Assembly: GCA_002343455.1 (NCBI GenBank)
Contig: DDSR01000274.1
Coordinates: forward strand, 1-8,380
DNA: 8,380 nt
Source of the DNA: Deltaproteobacteria bacterium UBA2385
GTDB taxonomy: Bacteria > Myxococcota_A > UBA796 > UBA2385
Direction: 5' to 3'
Shown here: positions 6,327-8,380 of the stretch, piece by piece
Position numbering within the stretch: the first letter of the stretch is position 1
How the letters are laid out: the number at the start of each line of letters is the position of its first letter
Made by a program: the position numbers and the translations under genes
Notes under the pieces: generated by a model
Database searches by the model: none
Told to the model about the DNA's origin: nothing
Seen by the model: the letters and a program-made list of their open reading frames with translations, nothing else

Positions 6327-7141
6327 CGCTTCGGCTCGGGCTGCCGCCGCGTGGCCGCGCCTTCTTGTTCATCCACGTCGTCACCGCGGCTGGACTGCTC
6401 TGGGCGCAGCCCACGCTGCCCGCCCTGGCCTGGGCCGCAGTCCAGTACTTCGTCTGCATGTTCGGCGTGACCGCCGGCCTGCACCGCTACTTCGCCCATC
6501 GCTCCTTCAAGACCTCGCGCGCCTTCCAGCTGGTCCTGGCCATCCTGGGGCAGCTCTCGGCGCAGCGCAGCGTGATCTGGTGGGCCGGCCACCATCGGCA
6601 TCACCACCGCTACAGCGATCGCCCGGAGGACGTGCACTCGCCGATCCAACGCGGGATCTTCTATGCCCATATGGGCTGGCTGTTGACCGACGCCGCCGAG
6701 GTGGACCGGCACAACGTCTCCGACCTGGAGCGCATCCCCGAGCTGCGCTTCCTGCACCGCTGGCGTTTGCTCCCCGCGACCATCCTGGGCGTCACGAGCT
6801 GGCTGCTGCTGGACTGGTCCGGGCTCTTCTGGGGCTTCTTCCTGGCCTTGGTGGCAACCTGGCACGCGACCTTCACCATCAACAGCCTCGCCCACGTCTT
6901 CGGGACCCAGCGCTTCGACACCGGGGACACCAGCCGCAACAACCTCTGGCTGGCCCTGTTGACGCTGGGCGAGGGCTGGCACAACAACCACCACCGCTAC
7001 ATGCGCTCGGTCCGCCAGGGCTTCGCTCCCTGGGAGATCGACATCAGCTACGGGATCCTGCGGGTCCTGGCCTGGCTGGGCCTGGTCTGGGAGCTCCGCG
7101 AGCCCCCCACCGAGGTGATGGAGCTCGCTCGCCGAGGCTGA
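6323..7141 (+). CDS. Membrane fatty acid (acyl-CoA delta-9 type) desaturase
   Basis: This 272-residue integral membrane di-iron enzyme has the three histidine boxes of the stearoyl-CoA/delta-9 desaturase family: HRYFAH (54-59), HHRHHH (90-95, in WWAGHHRHHHRYSD) and HNNHH (220-224, in GEGWHNNHH). The extra conserved NSLAHVFG (187-194) supplies a further histidine ligand. Hydrophobic segments lie at about 12-29, 34-51, 66-83, 150-165, 167-183 and 246-257. Family members insert a cis double bond into saturated acyl chains, usually at carbon 9, using O2 and electrons from a ferredoxin or cytochrome b5 partner. No such domain is fused here, and the length is usual for bacterial members. ATG 6323 overlaps the regulator stop (ATGA) and has GAGG 7 bases upstream, so it is translationally coupled to the two-component system. 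This suggests regulated control of membrane fluidity. Regiospecificity is inferred from the family. Confidence 0.
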   Translation: MTLRLGLPPRGRAFLFIHVVTAAGLLWAQPTLPALAWAAVQYFVCMFGVTAGLHRYFAHRSFKTSRAFQLVLAILGQLSAQRSVIWWAGHHRHHHRYSDRPEDVHSPIQRGIFYAHMGWLLTDAAEVDRHNVSDLERIPELRFLHRWRLLPATILGVTSWLLLDWSGLFWGFFLALVATWHATFTINSLAHVFGTQRFDTGDTSRNNLWLALLTLGEGWHNNHHRYMRSVRQGFAPWEIDISYGILRVLAWLGLVWELREPPTEVMELARRG

Positions 7142-7175
7142 AGCCCCGCGCCCCGCAGGCCTGCCGTGCTCAGCC
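7136..7175. terminator. Weak inverted repeat between convergent genes
   Basis: GGCTGA (7136-7141) and TCAGCC (7170-7175) form a perfect inverted repeat that includes the stop codons of both convergent genes. A GCAGGCCTGC palindrome (7155-7164) lies between them. There is no T-run on either strand, so a bidirectional intrinsic terminator is only a possibility. Confidence 0.
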
Positions 7176-8363
7176 CAGGGCGGCGCGGCGGCGTCGGATC
7201 CGGGCGCGCAGCGTCAGCACATCGGCGTCCTGGTCGGCCACCCAGGTGACCTCCTGGTCCGAGACGTGGTGCCAGCGGGTGAAGGCCAGGCGGACCAGGT
7301 CCTGCTCCAGGGCGCGCTGCCGCCACCAGCTGAAGGGGCCGCGGGTGAAGAGGCGCTTGAGGCCGGAGAACGCCCGGCGACGGGCGGGGACAAGGGCGAG
7401 GCGCTCGGCGTCGGTGACGACGTCCTCGGGCTCGTCCTGGAGGTACCGGAGGATGATGCCGTTCTCGTGACGCCAGACGAGGACGACGACGAGCAGCAGC
7501 AGGAAGAGGAAGGGGCCCTGGAGCACCAGGGTCGCGACGGGCAGGCTCACCAGGAGCGTCACGGCTTCGCTGTCGGAGACGATGAAGAGGCTTACGAAGG
7601 TGTTCCAGGCGAAGTGGGCGAACATGGCCATGCCCCAGAAGAGGGGGATCAGGGCCCAGCGCAGCACGCCTCGGCGGGCCACCCGAACCAGGCCGAAGCC
7701 CAGCCCGATCAGCCCGGTGTATGCGGCGTGGCTGCCGCCCATTCCGCTGACGATGCCCCGCACCCAGGCGAGCTTGACCATCTCCCCGTAGCCGCCCGCT
7801 TCGCCGGCGTTGACGTAGTACAGGATGTTCTCGAACCAGGCGAAGCCCAACCCGACCAGGGCGCCGTAGAGCATCCCGTCGAGCACGTTGTCGAAGTCCC
7901 GCCGGAACAAGAAGAAGATCATCATCACCGCGAAGCCCTTGGTGAGCTCCTCGATGAAGGGGGCCGAGAACGAGGCGGTGAGCTGGTGGGCGAGGTTGGG
8001 ATCCCCAACGGCGCTGAGGGCGAGGCTGCCAAAGGCGTCGTTGAACATGCCCGAGATGAAGGTCGCGGTGGCCGCGCCCCACAGCAGGGCGATGATGATC
8101 AAGGCCCAGGGCTCCTTCTCGTTGCGGTCCAGCCAGAGCAGGAGCGCGCAGTACGGGACGGCGGTCAGGCTGGCGAGGACGGTCGCCAGCGAGAAGCTGG
8201 CCGGCGTGCCCGCGAAGACGGCCAACCCGAAGAGCCCGCTGCACATGCTCGTGAAGAGCAGGAATGAGCCCAGGGTGAAGATGCACCCGTAGCGCCCGAG
8301 CTGCCCGATCAAGCTGGCCGGGCGATGGTGGATCAGGGGGGCGGGGGGTCGGGGATCGGTCAT
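7170..8363 (-). CDS. PrsW-family glutamic intramembrane protease
   Basis: This 397-residue polytopic membrane protein has about eight helices between residues 25 and 297. The PrsW signatures appear in order: DRNEKEP (79-85), the paired glutamates E138-E139 in APFIEELTKG, GLGFAWFENILY (171-182, F177-E-N179), a helix with S211-H212 in GSHAAYTG, and H250 in AHFAWN (249-254). These are the expected catalytic Glu and His residues. PrsW of Bacillus subtilis cleaves the anti-sigma factor RsiW; no sigma/anti-sigma pair lies in this window, so the substrate here is unknown. The C-terminal 95 residues or so are a basic, Arg/Trp-rich cytoplasmic tail. ATG 8363 has AGGA 9 bases upstream. The gene is convergent with the desaturase and separated by 28 bases. 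The link to the membrane-lipid genes may be only positional. Confidence 0.
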   Translation of the reverse strand: MTDPRPPAPLIHHRPASLIGQLGRYGCIFTLGSFLLFTSMCSGLFGLAVFAGTPASFSLATVLASLTAVPYCALLLWLDRNEKEPWALIIIALLWGAATATFISGMFNDAFGSLALSAVGDPNLAHQLTASFSAPFIEELTKGFAVMMIFFLFRRDFDNVLDGMLYGALVGLGFAWFENILYYVNAGEAGGYGEMVKLAWVRGIVSGMGGSHAAYTGLIGLGFGLVRVARRGVLRWALIPLFWGMAMFAHFAWNTFVSLFIVSDSEAVTLLVSLPVATLVLQGPFLFLLLLVVVLVWRHENGIILRYLQDEPEDVVTDAERLALVPARRRAFSGLKRLFTRGPFSWWRQRALEQDLVRLAFTRWHHVSDQEVTWVADQDADVLTLRARIRRRRAALG

Positions 8364-8380
8364 GGGGCCGCGTCCTGTGC

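Noticed and set aside
7266..8267. 333-codon plus-strand frame opposite the PrsW-family gene.
   Set aside because: It is the antisense shadow of a membrane protein (hydrophobic codons read backwards give Glu/Gln/Asp-rich sequence); the minus strand carries the PrsW motifs.

Overview
This is a very GC-rich chromosomal window with strong G/C preference at third codon positions, tight gene packing and ATGA start/stop overlaps. It holds an Hsp90-like ATPase pair, an OmpR-type two-component system, a PrsW-family protease and an acyl-CoA-type desaturase. This fits a high-GC environmental bacterium. A myxobacterial or other deltaproteobacterial-type lineage is my best guess, but no phylogenetic marker is present and the assignment is inference. 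I see no tRNA, rRNA, CRISPR array, insertion sequence or phage gene.

The left half (1 to about 3550) is a minus-strand cluster. In transcription order it holds a small TerB-like protein (3550-3224), a small unknown gene that seems to carry a one-base frameshift (3087-2814), a canonical Hsp90/GHKL-fold ATPase of 594 residues (2762-978), and a second Hsp90-like protein. The second protein overlaps the first by 4 bases (ATGA) and runs off the left edge. It keeps the overall N-terminal pattern but has lost the Asn and Asp expected in the ATP pocket. The pair therefore looks like one active and one degenerate ATPase made together, with a TerB-like partner. I do not recognise this arrangement as a named system, and it is the best candidate here for something undescribed.

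The middle (3702-7141) is a plus-strand run, divergent from the TerB-like gene across 151 bases. It encodes a bile acid:sodium symporter-family transporter, a compact sensor histidine kinase with almost no extracytoplasmic domain, an OmpR-type response regulator that starts at TTG, and a membrane fatty acid desaturase with all three histidine boxes. The desaturase start overlaps the regulator stop (ATGA). The layout suggests a membrane-state sensing circuit that controls lipid desaturation. It would be analogous in logic to DesK/DesR-des of Bacillus subtilis but built from different protein families.

The right end (8363-7170, minus strand) is a PrsW-family intramembrane protease, convergent with the desaturase across a 28-base gap. 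Gene-free stretches are short: 3088-3223 (one imperfect inverted repeat), 3551-3701 (divergent promoter region), 4563-4608 (ribosome binding site only), 7142-7169 (convergent stops) and 8364-8380.
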